Shown: piece by piece, positions 8,560 through 16,953 of the stretch | Position numbering within the stretch: position 1 is the first letter of the stretch | Layout of the letters: each line of letters starts with the position of its first letter | DNA from: an uncultured Flavobacteriales bacterium | GTDB lineage: Bacteria > Bacteroidota > Bacteroidia > Flavobacteriales > Crocinitomicaceae | Reading direction: 5' to 3' | Length of the DNA: 64,000 bases | NCBI GenBank assembly: GCA_946482515.1 | Contig: CAMLRS010000008.1 | Span: forward strand, 156,350-220,349 | Notes under the pieces: generated by a model | Database searches by the model: none | What the model saw: the letters and a program-made list of their open reading frames with translations, nothing else | What the model was told of the DNA's origin: nothing | Position numbers and translations under genes: made by a program

Positions 8560-8967
8560 TCACCAGGCTTTTTCGGTGCGGAAAACCGTTCCGTTGAAAC
8601 GTGCAACCAGCTGATTTTCGCGGTTGAAAACGTCTACAGTGTAACGTGCTATGGTTTTTCCTTTCTGAATTTCGGTGCAAACAGCGGTCAGGCGATCGCC
8701 CGGAAGAACAGATTTTATGTGCGCGATGCTGGTTTCTATGCTCACACATTGCTGTCCGTGACTGTTGGAAGCAAAAGCGAGTGCAGAATCCGATAGGGCA
8801 TAGGTGATTCCGCCGTGCGCAATGCCGAAACCGTTGAGCATGGTTTCCGTTACTGTGCAGGAAAGCGTACAGGTACCAAAATCGATCATATCAATGGAGA
8901 TGCCCAGCCAGTTGGAATAGGCATCTTTTTCCATCATCATCCGAACGATTTCGGCGGGTGTTTTCAT
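8560..8967 (-). CDS. paaI: PaaI-family hotdog thioesterase
   Basis: 135-residue hotdog-fold acyl-CoA thioesterase. The diagnostic segment NGFGIAHGGITYALSDSA (45-62) contains the HGG loop and the acidic residue of the PaaI family. In phenylacetate catabolism PaaI removes dead-end hydroxyphenylacetyl-CoA and recycles CoA; a broader acyl-CoA housekeeping role is possible here because no complete paa operon is visible. It overlaps the upstream 160-residue gene by 4 bases (ATGA), so the two are translationally coupled. paaG and a paaH-like gene lie far away at 57-59 kb. Confidence 0.85.
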   Translation of the reverse strand: MKTPAEIVRMMMEKDAYSNWLGISIDMIDFGTCTLSCTVTETMLNGFGIAHGGITYALSDSALAFASNSHGQQCVSIETSIAHIKSVLPGDRLTAVCTEIQKGKTIARYTVDVFNRENQLVARFNGTVFRTEKAW

Positions 8968-9446
8968 TTGGCTTCGATCGATCTGCTGAGCAGGGAAATC
9001 ATGGCCAGGATCACAATGAACAGCTGAGTAGCCGTTTCGTCGTCGAGTGTTGCGCCGTCTTCATCTTCCATCGAGATTTCGAGCGCCATAAAACGTACGA
9101 GATCGGGCTGATCGCTGAATTCTTCCAGCAGCTCTTCGTCTTCCGATTCGAAATACTGATCGAGTACAGCGAAATACGGCTCTTCGAACTCGTCGATTTG
9201 CGCTTCTGTAACCGCAACAGGGTGGTGTCCTGCCTGGTCATAGGCTTCCATGATAACGGTGAAGTAGTACACCAGCAGGCTTTCCAGTTCTTCGTTCTGG
9301 TATTCTTCGGCTGCCGACATGATATAACCGATCAGGACCGGTTGTGCTGCAGATTGTGTATCCGTGAGGCGGTCCAGTGCGTTTTCGTCGAGGCTGTCAA
9401 CCTTTTTAATCGCCGCTTCAATATGACCCAATGTAACGTTTGCCAT
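8964..9446 (-). CDS. Small acidic protein of unknown function
   Basis: 160 residues, not recognised. It is very acidic in the middle (runs such as FESEDEELLEEFSD) and ends in a hydrophobic stretch (LFIVILAMISLLSR, about 141-154) that could be an amphipathic helix or a C-terminal membrane tail. No signal peptide. It is the first gene of a two-gene unit with paaI (4-base overlap), so a link to CoA-ester metabolism is possible, but nothing in the sequence proves it. Start ATG 9446 is the first in frame. Confidence 0.7.
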   Translation of the reverse strand: MANVTLGHIEAAIKKVDSLDENALDRLTDTQSAAQPVLIGYIMSAAEEYQNEELESLLVYYFTVIMEAYDQAGHHPVAVTEAQIDEFEEPYFAVLDQYFESEDEELLEEFSDQPDLVRFMALEISMEDEDGATLDDETATQLFIVILAMISLLSRSIEAK

Positions 9447-9528
9447 GCGTGTGTTTTTTTGCTAAAAGTAAGCTTTCTTTTTTGCCTGTGATGAAAAAAT
9501 GAACAACTCCGGATGTCGGATTAACTGC

Positions 9529-9536
9529 TATATTTG
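9529..9536 (+). promoter_or_regulatory. -7 box TATATTTG, 5 bases before a start codon
   Basis: Exact TAnnTTTG match ending at 9536, with the DUF2461 ATG at 9541. The expected transcription start would fall on or just after the ATG, so the mRNA would be leaderless or translation would begin downstream. No clear -33 TTTG is visible. Confidence 0.5.
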
Positions 9537-9540
9537 ACTC

Positions 9541-10215
9541 ATGGCACATTTTACGAAAGACTACCTGGACTTCTTTAAGGAGCTGGCAGCAAACAATAAT
9601 AAGGAGTGGTTCGATGCGAATCGTAAGCGCTACGAATCTTCCGTGAAGAAACCGTTTACGGCTTTTGTCAATCACATGCTTGCGCATTTTGCAAAGTACG
9701 ATCCGAAGTACAAAGAGCTGGATGCCAGTGCGTGTATTTTTCGTATCAATCGCGATATTCGTTTTTCGAAAGACAAAACACCTTATAAATTGTTCTGTTC
9801 GGCGGTCGTTTCCCCGAAAGGAAAAAAGAGCGCTTCGGTTCATGGCATTTATTTTGAGTGCGGACCGGAGGCCCTGCGAGTTTACGGTGGTATCTACGAA
9901 GCAGACAAAGACGATATTATGGCTGTTCGTGAAGGTATTGCATCTCAATTAGAGGGCTTTAAGAAATGCATCAATCAACCGGAATTCCGTGAAATATTCG
10001 GCGAGGTACAAGGTGAAAAGAACAAACAGCTTCCGGCAGAGCTTAGAGAAGCTGCTGAAAAGCAACCGCTTATTTACAATAAACAATGGTATTTCATGGC
10101 CGAATTCCCGGCTGAAGAGATCCTTTCCGACAATCTGGACCAGCTGCTCGATCGCTGTTACCAGGCCGGGAAACCGCTGGAAGAATTTTTCAATCAATTT
10201 ATTCAAAGAGCATAA
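9541..10215 (+). CDS. DUF2461 family protein
   Basis: 224 residues matching the DUF2461 (TIGR02453) family by characteristic sequences: NNNKEWFDANRKRYE near the N-terminus, FRINRDIRFSKDKTPYK (about 76-92) and the GIYFECGPE segment after it. Members are widespread single-domain cytoplasmic proteins without an established biochemical function. The next gene (DPP IV-like peptidase) starts 4 bases after its stop, so they probably form an operon. The first ATG sits unusually close to the -7 box, which leaves some doubt about the exact start. Confidence 0.88.
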   Translation: MAHFTKDYLDFFKELAANNNKEWFDANRKRYESSVKKPFTAFVNHMLAHFAKYDPKYKELDASACIFRINRDIRFSKDKTPYKLFCSAVVSPKGKKSASVHGIYFECGPEALRVYGGIYEADKDDIMAVREGIASQLEGFKKCINQPEFREIFGEVQGEKNKQLPAELREAAEKQPLIYNKQWYFMAEFPAEEILSDNLDQLLDRCYQAGKPLEEFFNQFIQRA

Positions 10216-10219
10216 TCGT

Positions 10220-12346
10220 ATGAGAAACGGCATTATTGCAGCGCTGGTAGCTATTGCTCCGCTGTTCGTCTTCGCACAAAAAAAACAATTGACATTGGCC
10301 GAATCGGTACAATTCCGTGTCTTCGGGCCGGAACACCGCGCGGGTTATTCCTGGATTCCGGGAACAGATCAGTACGTACACCTGGAAGAATCCTACAAGG
10401 TAATGAAGCGTTCGAATGTCAAGAAAAACGAACCGGAAGCGTTCCTGACCATTCAGGAAGTAAACACGGCACTCGGAGCACAGCTGTACAATTTTTATGG
10501 CTATAGCTGGAAAAACGGGCAGGAGTTGTACCTGAACGACGGTCAGAATTTCTACACGTTCAACCCGACGACAAAAACCGGGAAAAAGATCGCGAGCATC
10601 GACGGTGAGCCTGAAAACGCTACCATGGAACCGGTGAGCGGACACATCGCTTATACAGTGGATAACAACCTGTATGTGCATACGGCTACCGGTGAAAAAC
10701 TGGCGGTTACTTCAAACGAAGATGAATCCATCGTTTCCGGACAATCTATCGCTCGGAATGAATTCGGGATTACTGGCGGAATTTTCTGGTCGCCAAAAGG
10801 AAAACACCTGGCGTTTTACCAGAAAGATGAATCCAATGTACATGATTATCCGTTGGTGAACATCATGGACACTCCGGGTAGCTTCATGCCGATCAAATAC
10901 CCGATGGCCGGGCAGCTTTCCGAAAAACCGCGAGTGGGCATTTACAATGTGGCGACCAAGCAAACCGTTTTCATTTCACCGCGTGGTGAGGCCGACGATT
11001 ATGTCACCAATCTTTCATGGACACCGGATGAGCAATACATCATTCTGGCAGAAGTGAACCGCGATCAGAACCATATGTGGCTCAATTTGTTTGACGCTGC
11101 AACCGGCAAATTTGTCCGCACGCTTTTCGAAGAAACCAATGACAAGTGGGTTGAGCCGGAACATCCTGTTTTCTTCCCGAATCCATCCAGCAACAACTTC
11201 GTCTGGATCTCTGAAAGAGATGGTTTCAATAACTTGTATTACTACAACATTGATGGCAAGCTGATCAAACAGCTGACCACCAATAAATTCGTGCTGAAAG
11301 ATATCCTGCAAAGCATCAATAACGGTAAGGAAATCGTTTTCTCTGCAACAGGAACCAGTCCGCTGAATACCTTGTATTATGTGGTCGATCTGAATGGAAA
11401 GCAGCGTTGCCTTACGCTGGAAGAAGGAACGCACAGTATCCATCTAAACACAGCTGGAACCTATTTCATCGATGAATATTCCAGCCATTCCGTTTCGTCA
11501 AAATCGGTGCTCAAAACCATTGCCTGCAAAGTTGTAAGTACTTTGTACACCGGAAAATCCCGTTTGGATGAATACACCATGGGCTCTGCCGATATCGGTC
11601 AGATCAAAGCCACCGATGGTTCGGTATTGTACACACGACTGATTAAGCCCAGCAACTTCGATCCAGGGAAGAAATATCCCGTTCTGGTATACGTATATGG
11701 CGGACCGCACGCGCAGCTGATCACCAATTCGTATCTCGATGGCGCTTCGTTGTGGATGTACTGGATGGCTGAGCAAGGCTATCTCGTGTTTACAATTGAT
11801 AATCGCGGCTCGGGCGAGCGCGGTTTTGCTTTCGAAAGTCAGATCCACCGTCAGCTGGGAACTATTGAAATGGATGATCAATTGAAGGGCGTTGAATTTT
11901 TGAAGTCCTTGCCATATGTGGATGGCAATCGCCTTGCTGTACATGGCTGGAGCTTTGGAGGTTTTATGACCACTTCCCTGATGCTACGTCATCCTGGTGT
12001 TTTCAATGTCGGCGTTGCCGGTGGTCCGGTTACCGACTGGAAATACTATGAAGTGATGTATGGCGAGCGTTACATGGACCGTCCGGAGCAAAATGCAAAA
12101 GGATATGAAGATGCTTCCTTGCTTACACATGCTGCTAACCTGAAGGGCGATCTGCTTTTGATTCACGGAACAGTCGATGACGTTGTTGTTATGCAGCACA
12201 ACTTTGCATTGGTAAAACGCTTCGTTGATCTCGGCATTCAAATGGATTTCTTCCCTTATCCTATGCACAAGCATAATGTGGTAGGTAAAGACCGCGCGCA
12301 TCTTATGGAAAAAGTGTTGAAATATGTCATGGAAAATAATCCTTAG
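10220..12346 (+). CDS. S9 family prolyl dipeptidyl peptidase (DPP IV-like)
   Basis: 708 residues from ATG 10220; the open frame extends further upstream but overlaps the preceding gene, and this start gives a signal peptide (MRNGIIAALVAIAPLFVFAQ). The N-terminal half is the eight-bladed beta-propeller of the DPP IV N-terminal domain. The C-terminal half is an alpha/beta hydrolase with Ser578 in GWSFGGFM, Asp653/654 in HGTVDDVV and His685 in MHKHNVVG, the S9 triad. It removes X-Pro dipeptides from peptides in the periplasm. Families in Bacteroidota use such enzymes for peptide utilisation. A rho-independent terminator follows. Confidence 0.93.
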   Translation: MRNGIIAALVAIAPLFVFAQKKQLTLAESVQFRVFGPEHRAGYSWIPGTDQYVHLEESYKVMKRSNVKKNEPEAFLTIQEVNTALGAQLYNFYGYSWKNGQELYLNDGQNFYTFNPTTKTGKKIASIDGEPENATMEPVSGHIAYTVDNNLYVHTATGEKLAVTSNEDESIVSGQSIARNEFGITGGIFWSPKGKHLAFYQKDESNVHDYPLVNIMDTPGSFMPIKYPMAGQLSEKPRVGIYNVATKQTVFISPRGEADDYVTNLSWTPDEQYIILAEVNRDQNHMWLNLFDAATGKFVRTLFEETNDKWVEPEHPVFFPNPSSNNFVWISERDGFNNLYYYNIDGKLIKQLTTNKFVLKDILQSINNGKEIVFSATGTSPLNTLYYVVDLNGKQRCLTLEEGTHSIHLNTAGTYFIDEYSSHSVSSKSVLKTIACKVVSTLYTGKSRLDEYTMGSADIGQIKATDGSVLYTRLIKPSNFDPGKKYPVLVYVYGGPHAQLITNSYLDGASLWMYWMAEQGYLVFTIDNRGSGERGFAFESQIHRQLGTIEMDDQLKGVEFLKSLPYVDGNRLAVHGWSFGGFMTTSLMLRHPGVFNVGVAGGPVTDWKYYEVMYGERYMDRPEQNAKGYEDASLLTHAANLKGDLLLIHGTVDDVVVMQHNFALVKRFVDLGIQMDFFPYPMHKHNVVGKDRAHLMEKVLKYVMENNP

Positions 12347-12365
12347 GATATAAAATCTTAATTGA

Positions 12366-12391
12366 AAGCCTCCTTTGTGGGGCTTTTTTTT
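12366..12391 (+). terminator. Rho-independent terminator after the DPP IV-like gene
   Basis: AAAGCC-T-CC / GGGGCTTT stem with one bulged base and a short TTTGT loop, followed by a run of T residues. It begins 19 bases after the stop codon. Confidence 0.8.
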
Positions 12392-12439
12392 TGGGGGAAC
12401 CCAAAAATATGACTAAATTTGTCATGAAAAATTTTGTCA
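12390..12439 (+). promoter_or_regulatory. Promoter and candidate autoregulatory operator of the HTH-Fic gene
   Basis: TTTG at 12390-12393 and TAAATTTG at 12414-12421 are a -33/-7 pair with a 20-base spacer. The -7 box lies inside the inverted repeat ATGAC-N7-GTCAT (12409-12425), and the half-site AATTTGTCA (12416-12424) is repeated as AATTTTGTCA (12430-12439) just before the ATG. An operator for the protein's own HTH domain is the natural reading (inference). Confidence 0.6.
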
Positions 12440-12442
12440 AAA

Positions 12443-13492
12443 ATGAAAACACTCCTAAAAAACGCCCGCATTCGCAAAGGATTAAAAATCCGTGAAGTAG
12501 CTCAGCAATTAGGAGTTGATCAGGCGCTTGTTTCCAAATTTGAAGGAGGAACACGCTATCCGACAGAGGATCAGGCACGTCGTCTGGCTCAAATTCTATC
12601 CATCGCTGAAGAGCCGTTGATGATCATCTGGCTCAAAGAAAAATTGTTGCGAGAGCTTCGTGCTTACACCTTTGCCGATGAAGCTATCCTAATGGTACAG
12701 GAAGAGCTGGCTGAATACAAACGGCTTAGCGATTACCATTATTCGGACCGGCTGGAAGCCGTTTTGAACGAGATCGATCAATTAAAGGCCCGGCTTGATG
12801 AAATGCGGCACAAAGATAACTTCCGCATTGCACAGGCTCTGGAATTGGAATATACATTCGAAAGCAATCGAATAGAAGGCAACACCTTAACTTTAAGAGA
12901 GACAGATCTGATTATCAACGAAGGATTGACAATTTCCGGTAAAAGTATGCGAGAGCACTTGGAGGCGATCAATCATAAGGATGCAATCGAATATGTAAAG
13001 GAACTGGCAACCAACAATACGGAACTGAACGAACGAGAGGTGCTTACCATCCATAACCTTATCCTGCGGGGAATTCATCCTGAACATGCCGGCAAATACC
13101 GGGATGTACCCGTAATGATTAAAGGAAGTGCGCATGTTCCACCGCAACCTTACCTCGTAGCCGAACAGATGAAAGCCTATTTCACCTGGTTCAGACGAAA
13201 TGAGCGCAGGCTGCACCCGGTTGTTCTCGCAGCAGAAATGCACCAGCGATTGGTAACCATTCATCCTTTTATTGATGGCAATGGCCGAACTGCCCGGTTA
13301 GTGATGAACTTAATTCTTCTTCGGAATGGCTTCGTAATTTCCAATATCAAAGGTGATTACGATTCCAGGATGCAGTATTATACATCGTTGGAAACCGTCC
13401 AAACAAAAGGAGACAGAGACGATTTCTGCCTCTTCAGTGCGGAAGTTGAGCGCGAAGGTTTGGAACGTTATCTTTCGGTGATAGGAGGCTGA
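12443..13492 (+). CDS. Fic-family protein with N-terminal XRE-type HTH domain
   Basis: 349 residues from ATG 12443 (a TTG three codons upstream is open but unlikely). Residues 1-60 form a lambda-repressor-like HTH (LKIREVAQQLGVDQALVSKFEGG). A linker helix follows, then a Fic domain with the catalytic motif HPFIDGNGR (274-282). The inhibitory-helix motif SNRIEGN (141-147, S/T-x-x-x-E-G/N) precedes the Fic core, so this is a class II, self-inhibited Fic enzyme. Fic proteins transfer AMP (or similar) to hydroxyl side chains of targets. The HTH plus the repeats overlapping its promoter suggest autoregulation. It is a single gene with its own promoter and terminator, and no antitoxin gene is adjacent. 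Confidence 0.92.
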   Translation: MKTLLKNARIRKGLKIREVAQQLGVDQALVSKFEGGTRYPTEDQARRLAQILSIAEEPLMIIWLKEKLLRELRAYTFADEAILMVQEELAEYKRLSDYHYSDRLEAVLNEIDQLKARLDEMRHKDNFRIAQALELEYTFESNRIEGNTLTLRETDLIINEGLTISGKSMREHLEAINHKDAIEYVKELATNNTELNEREVLTIHNLILRGIHPEHAGKYRDVPVMIKGSAHVPPQPYLVAEQMKAYFTWFRRNERRLHPVVLAAEMHQRLVTIHPFIDGNGRTARLVMNLILLRNGFVISNIKGDYDSRMQYYTSLETVQTKGDRDDFCLFSAEVEREGLERYLSVIGG

Positions 13493-13498
13493 CAACAA

Positions 13499-13525
13499 GG
13501 CGGATTCAAGATATCCGCCTTTTTC
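13499..13525 (+). terminator. Rho-independent terminator after the HTH-Fic gene
   Basis: GGCGGAT and ATCCGCC form a perfect 7-bp stem with a 7-base loop, followed by five T residues, 6 bases after the stop codon. Confidence 0.85.
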
Positions 13526-13549
13526 CCATTTTATAATGCAGTCATGTTG

Positions 13550-13557
13550 TATCTTTG
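13550..13557 (+). promoter_or_regulatory. -7 box TATCTTTG for the 2-oxoacid dehydrogenase gene
   Basis: Exact TAnnTTTG match 18 bases before the ATG at 13576. The -33 region is not clear. Confidence 0.55.
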
Positions 13558-13575
13558 TCTGCTCAAACAATACGC

Positions 13576-15669
13576 ATGGGAGAAACAGTTTCAGCAGCTA
13601 AAAAAACACAGATGAAAACAGACAAAGCAACGCTTATCAAAGCGTTTCAACTGATGTGTACAGCTAAAACGCTTGCTGAGAAATTCGAAGCCAACAAGGA
13701 AGTAACATCCAAATACGTTCACGCAACATCACGCGGTCATGAAGCGATTCAGCTGGCCGTTGGTTTGCAACTGAAGCCCCAGGATTGGGTTTCGCCGTAT
13801 TATCGCGACGACAGTATTTTGCTGGGAATCGGTATGACCCCTTATGAGCTGATGCTACAGGTGTTTGCCAAAAAAGACGATCCTTTTTCAGGTGGAAGAA
13901 CGTATTATTCGCATCCATCCCTGAACAGAGAAAATATGCCAAAGATCCCGCACCAGTCATCTGCGACCGGTATGCAGGCCATTCCTACAACCGGTGTGGC
14001 TATGGGAATTCAATACAAAGAAAAAACAGGTCTTGCTGAAGATTTTGGTGGTGAAAATCCTGTAGTGGTTTGTTCGCTCGGTGATGCTTCCTGTACGGAA
14101 GGTGAAGTTTCCGAAGCGCTTCAAATGGCTGCCTTGAAACAATTCCCGATTGTTTACCTTGTTCAGGACAACGGCTGGGATATTTCTGCCAACGCGGCTG
14201 AAACACGCGCTCAGGATATGACCCATTATGCCCGCGGGTTCAACGGCATAGAAGTGCGTACGATCGACGGCAGCGATTTCGATTTGTCTTTCCAGACAGT
14301 GAAAGAAGTCTTCGACATTGTTCGCAAGGAACGCCGACCGTTCATTATCCATGCAAAAGTTCCTCTCTTGGGACACCATACTTCCGGAGTTCGCAAGGAA
14401 TGGTACCGCGATGACCTCGAAGAAGCCGCGACACGCGATCCTTATCCGAAACTGAAGGAGCTGGTATTGAAAGCCGGTGCCGACCAGGCGGATATTATCA
14501 ACATCGAAGCAGACGCACGCAAGCTCGTTGATGCGGATTACGATCGTGCTTTGAATGCAGAAGATCCGACGCCGGAAAGCGTACTCGATCATATTTTTGC
14601 GCCAACACCGGTAACGGAAGAAAAAGGTGAACGCGAACCGAAAGGGAAGAAAAAAACCGTGATGGTCGACAGCGCCCTTTTTGCTGTTCGTGAGCTGATG
14701 CAAAAACATCCGGAAGCGTTGTTGTACGGGCAGGATGTTGGCGGTCGACTTGGCGGTGTATTCCGTGAAGCAGCTACGCTGGCGCAGACTTTCGGCGACG
14801 ATCGCGTTTTCAATACACCAATTCAAGAAGCATTTATCATTGGCTCAACGGTTGGTATGTCGGCTGTGGGACTGAAACCATTTGTGGAAGTCCAGTTTGC
14901 CGATTACATCTGGCCGGGACTGAATCAGCTCTTTACGGAAGTAAGCCGTTCGTATTACCTTTCCAATGGCAAATGGCCGGTAAGCTGCGTGATCCGCGTG
15001 CCAATCGGTGCTTACGGATCGGGCGGCCCTTATCACTCTTCCAGTGTTGAATCTATATTGACCAATATCCGCGGAATCAAAGTCGTTTATCCTTCGACCG
15101 GAGCCGACTTGAAAGGTTTGATGAAAGCAGCATTTTATGATCCGAACCCGGTTGTGATCCTCGAGCATAAGGGCTTGTACTGGTCAAAAATTCCAGGAAC
15201 CGAAGGCGCAATGTCCATCGAGCCGGATGAAGACTACATCATTCCGTTTGGAAAAGCGCGCGTGGTGCAGGAAGCAGATCAGAACGCAATTGAAAAAGGC
15301 GAATCCTGTGCGGTGATCACCTACGGACGTGGCGTTTACTGGACGCTCGAAGCAGCGAAAAACTTCCCTGGACGTGTGGAAATTCTCGACCTGCGCACGT
15401 TGAATCCGCTGGATATGGACGCGATTGCCCATGTCGCTAAAACACACGGTAAGCTTCTGCTGGTAACGGAAGAATCGATCGAAGCATCCTTTACGCTTGG
15501 ACTGGCCGGAAGAATTCAGCGCGATCATTTCCGCGAGCTGGACGCGCCGGTTGCCATCGTAGGCTCGAAAGATACACCTGCCATTCCATTGAACTCAGGA
15601 TTGGAAGCTGAATTGCTGCCGAATGCTGAGCGTGTGGAGAAAGCTTTGGGTGATCTGCTGGCTTACTAA
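13576..15669 (+). CDS. Fused alpha/beta E1 of a branched-chain 2-oxoacid dehydrogenase
   Basis: 697 residues combining both E1 subunits in one chain, an arrangement common in Bacteroidota. Residues about 20-340 are the alpha part with the thiamine diphosphate signature (GDASCTEG at 169-176 to QDNGW near 197-201). Residues about 365-690 are the beta part (LYGQDVGGRLGGVF, QFADYIWPGLNQL, RVPIGAYGSGGPYHSSSVE). It decarboxylates branched-chain 2-oxoacids and passes the acyl group to the E2 lipoyl domain, which is not encoded nearby. ATG 13576 is preferred over the upstream TTG because it follows the -7 box at a normal distance. Pyruvate as substrate cannot be excluded. Confidence 0.9.
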   Translation: MGETVSAAKKTQMKTDKATLIKAFQLMCTAKTLAEKFEANKEVTSKYVHATSRGHEAIQLAVGLQLKPQDWVSPYYRDDSILLGIGMTPYELMLQVFAKKDDPFSGGRTYYSHPSLNRENMPKIPHQSSATGMQAIPTTGVAMGIQYKEKTGLAEDFGGENPVVVCSLGDASCTEGEVSEALQMAALKQFPIVYLVQDNGWDISANAAETRAQDMTHYARGFNGIEVRTIDGSDFDLSFQTVKEVFDIVRKERRPFIIHAKVPLLGHHTSGVRKEWYRDDLEEAATRDPYPKLKELVLKAGADQADIINIEADARKLVDADYDRALNAEDPTPESVLDHIFAPTPVTEEKGEREPKGKKKTVMVDSALFAVRELMQKHPEALLYGQDVGGRLGGVFREAATLAQTFGDDRVFNTPIQEAFIIGSTVGMSAVGLKPFVEVQFADYIWPGLNQLFTEVSRSYYLSNGKWPVSCVIRVPIGAYGSGGPYHSSSVESILTNIRGIKVVYPSTGADLKGLMKAAFYDPNPVVILEHKGLYWSKIPGTEGAMSIEPDEDYIIPFGKARVVQEADQNAIEKGESCAVITYGRGVYWTLEAAKNFPGRVEILDLRTLNPLDMDAIAHVAKTHGKLLLVTEESIEASFTLGLAGRIQRDHFRELDAPVAIVGSKDTPAIPLNSGLEAELLPNAERVEKALGDLLAY

Positions 15670-16023
15670 GCGAGTATTCTTTTCTGGTTTTCAATTCCAA
15701 CGGAGCTGTTAAAAGCGGCTTCTGGATTTACTTTATGCAATTGTTTAACACAACTGCTTTCTGATAGTGTGCTATTTTTTCTCCCACGAATTCACGAATA
15801 GGTGTAGGGTTTGATTAAAGCGAATTTACACCATCCCAGCTAGCCGGGACTATTCGTGCGATCAATCCACTGCAATAGAAGATTCGTATCAATTCGATAA
15901 TTCGTGGGAAACGAGTTGCCGATTAGATTTAAATACGTCTATTAACACCTTCCGGGTGATAAAAAGCCTCTTTCCTCCAAACAACAGCGCATCCTTTCCG
16001 CTAATTTTAAGCGATATTCTGAT
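15670..16023. repeat. 354-bp gap with nested inverted repeats
   Basis: No gene seen. TCCCACGAATT (15782-15792) and AATTCGTGGGA (15899-15909) are perfect 11-bp inverted arms. Nested inside are CACGAATAG (15793-15801) and CTATTCGTG (15850-15858). The segment 15882-15902, read on the reverse strand, matches 44050-44070 at 18 of 21 bases, so this belongs to a dispersed intergenic repeat family. Its role is unknown. Confidence 0.6.
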
Positions 16024-16953
16024 ATGAAAATAGGTAATACACATACGGTAGGCGAAATTGCGGCTTTTCTGGGCTGCACAGTCGTAGGAAACCCGGACCA
16101 GCTGGTAACCGGCATCAATGAAATTCACCGCGTAGAACCAGGCGATCTGGTGTTCGTTGACCATCCGAAATATTACGACAAAGCGTTGCAATCGGCTGCT
16201 ACGACGATTCTCATCGATGCGGAAGTTCCGTGCCCGGAAGGAAAGTCGCTGATCGTTTCCAAAGCCCCGTTTGATGATTACAACCGATTGACGAAGAAAT
16301 TTAGTCCGTATCGTCCGCAAATGACCATGACAGGTGAGAACTGCATCATTGCCGATTCAGCCCATTTATCGCCTAACTGTTTCATTGGTCACGATGTGCA
16401 GATCGGTGAAAATGTGATCATTCATCCCGGAGCTTATATCGGCGACGGAACGATCCTCGAAGAAAACGTGATTATCGGGCCGAATGCCGTGATCGGTCAC
16501 TACGCGTTTTATTACAAGAAGAAGCCTACCGGTTTCGATCGCATGCATTCGTGTGGCTACGTTCACATTGAAAAGAATGTGGAAATTGGCGCGCTGTGTA
16601 CCATCGATGCTGGTGTTTCTGCCGTAACCCGCATTGGTGAAGGAACGAAAATCGATAATCACGTACACATCGGCCACGATACCATCATCGGGAAAGATTG
16701 CCTGCTGGCTGCCGGTGTCGGTTTGGCTGGCTGTGTGAATGTGGGCGAAAAAGTAACCCTGTGGGGACAAGTAGGCTGTGCATCCGACATCACCATTGGT
16801 GACGGAGCGATCGTACTGGCCCAGTCGGGAATTGCGAAAAGTCTCGAAGGCGGCAAAACCTATTTTGGAAGTCCGTGTGCTGAAGTAAAACAAGTTTACA
16901 GGGAAATGGCTGCATTGCGCAGACTTCCCGGAATACTTGACCAGATGAAATAA
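16024..16953 (+). CDS. lpxD: LpxD-like UDP-3-O-acylglucosamine N-acyltransferase
   Basis: 309-residue left-handed beta-helix acyltransferase. The N-terminal domain (about 1-100) resembles the LpxD uridine-binding domain. Hexapeptide repeats run from about 105 to 290 (IGHDVQIGENVIIHPGAYIG and following). His218 in HVHIGHD matches the catalytic histidine position of LpxD. LpxD adds the second 3-hydroxyacyl chain in lipid A synthesis. The protein is somewhat shorter than E. coli LpxD, and Bacteroidota often carry two LpxD-type genes, so this may be a paralogue with another sugar substrate. Its stop overlaps the next start (TAATG). Confidence 0.85.
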   Translation: MKIGNTHTVGEIAAFLGCTVVGNPDQLVTGINEIHRVEPGDLVFVDHPKYYDKALQSAATTILIDAEVPCPEGKSLIVSKAPFDDYNRLTKKFSPYRPQMTMTGENCIIADSAHLSPNCFIGHDVQIGENVIIHPGAYIGDGTILEENVIIGPNAVIGHYAFYYKKKPTGFDRMHSCGYVHIEKNVEIGALCTIDAGVSAVTRIGEGTKIDNHVHIGHDTIIGKDCLLAAGVGLAGCVNVGEKVTLWGQVGCASDITIGDGAIVLAQSGIAKSLEGGKTYFGSPCAEVKQVYREMAALRRLPGILDQMK

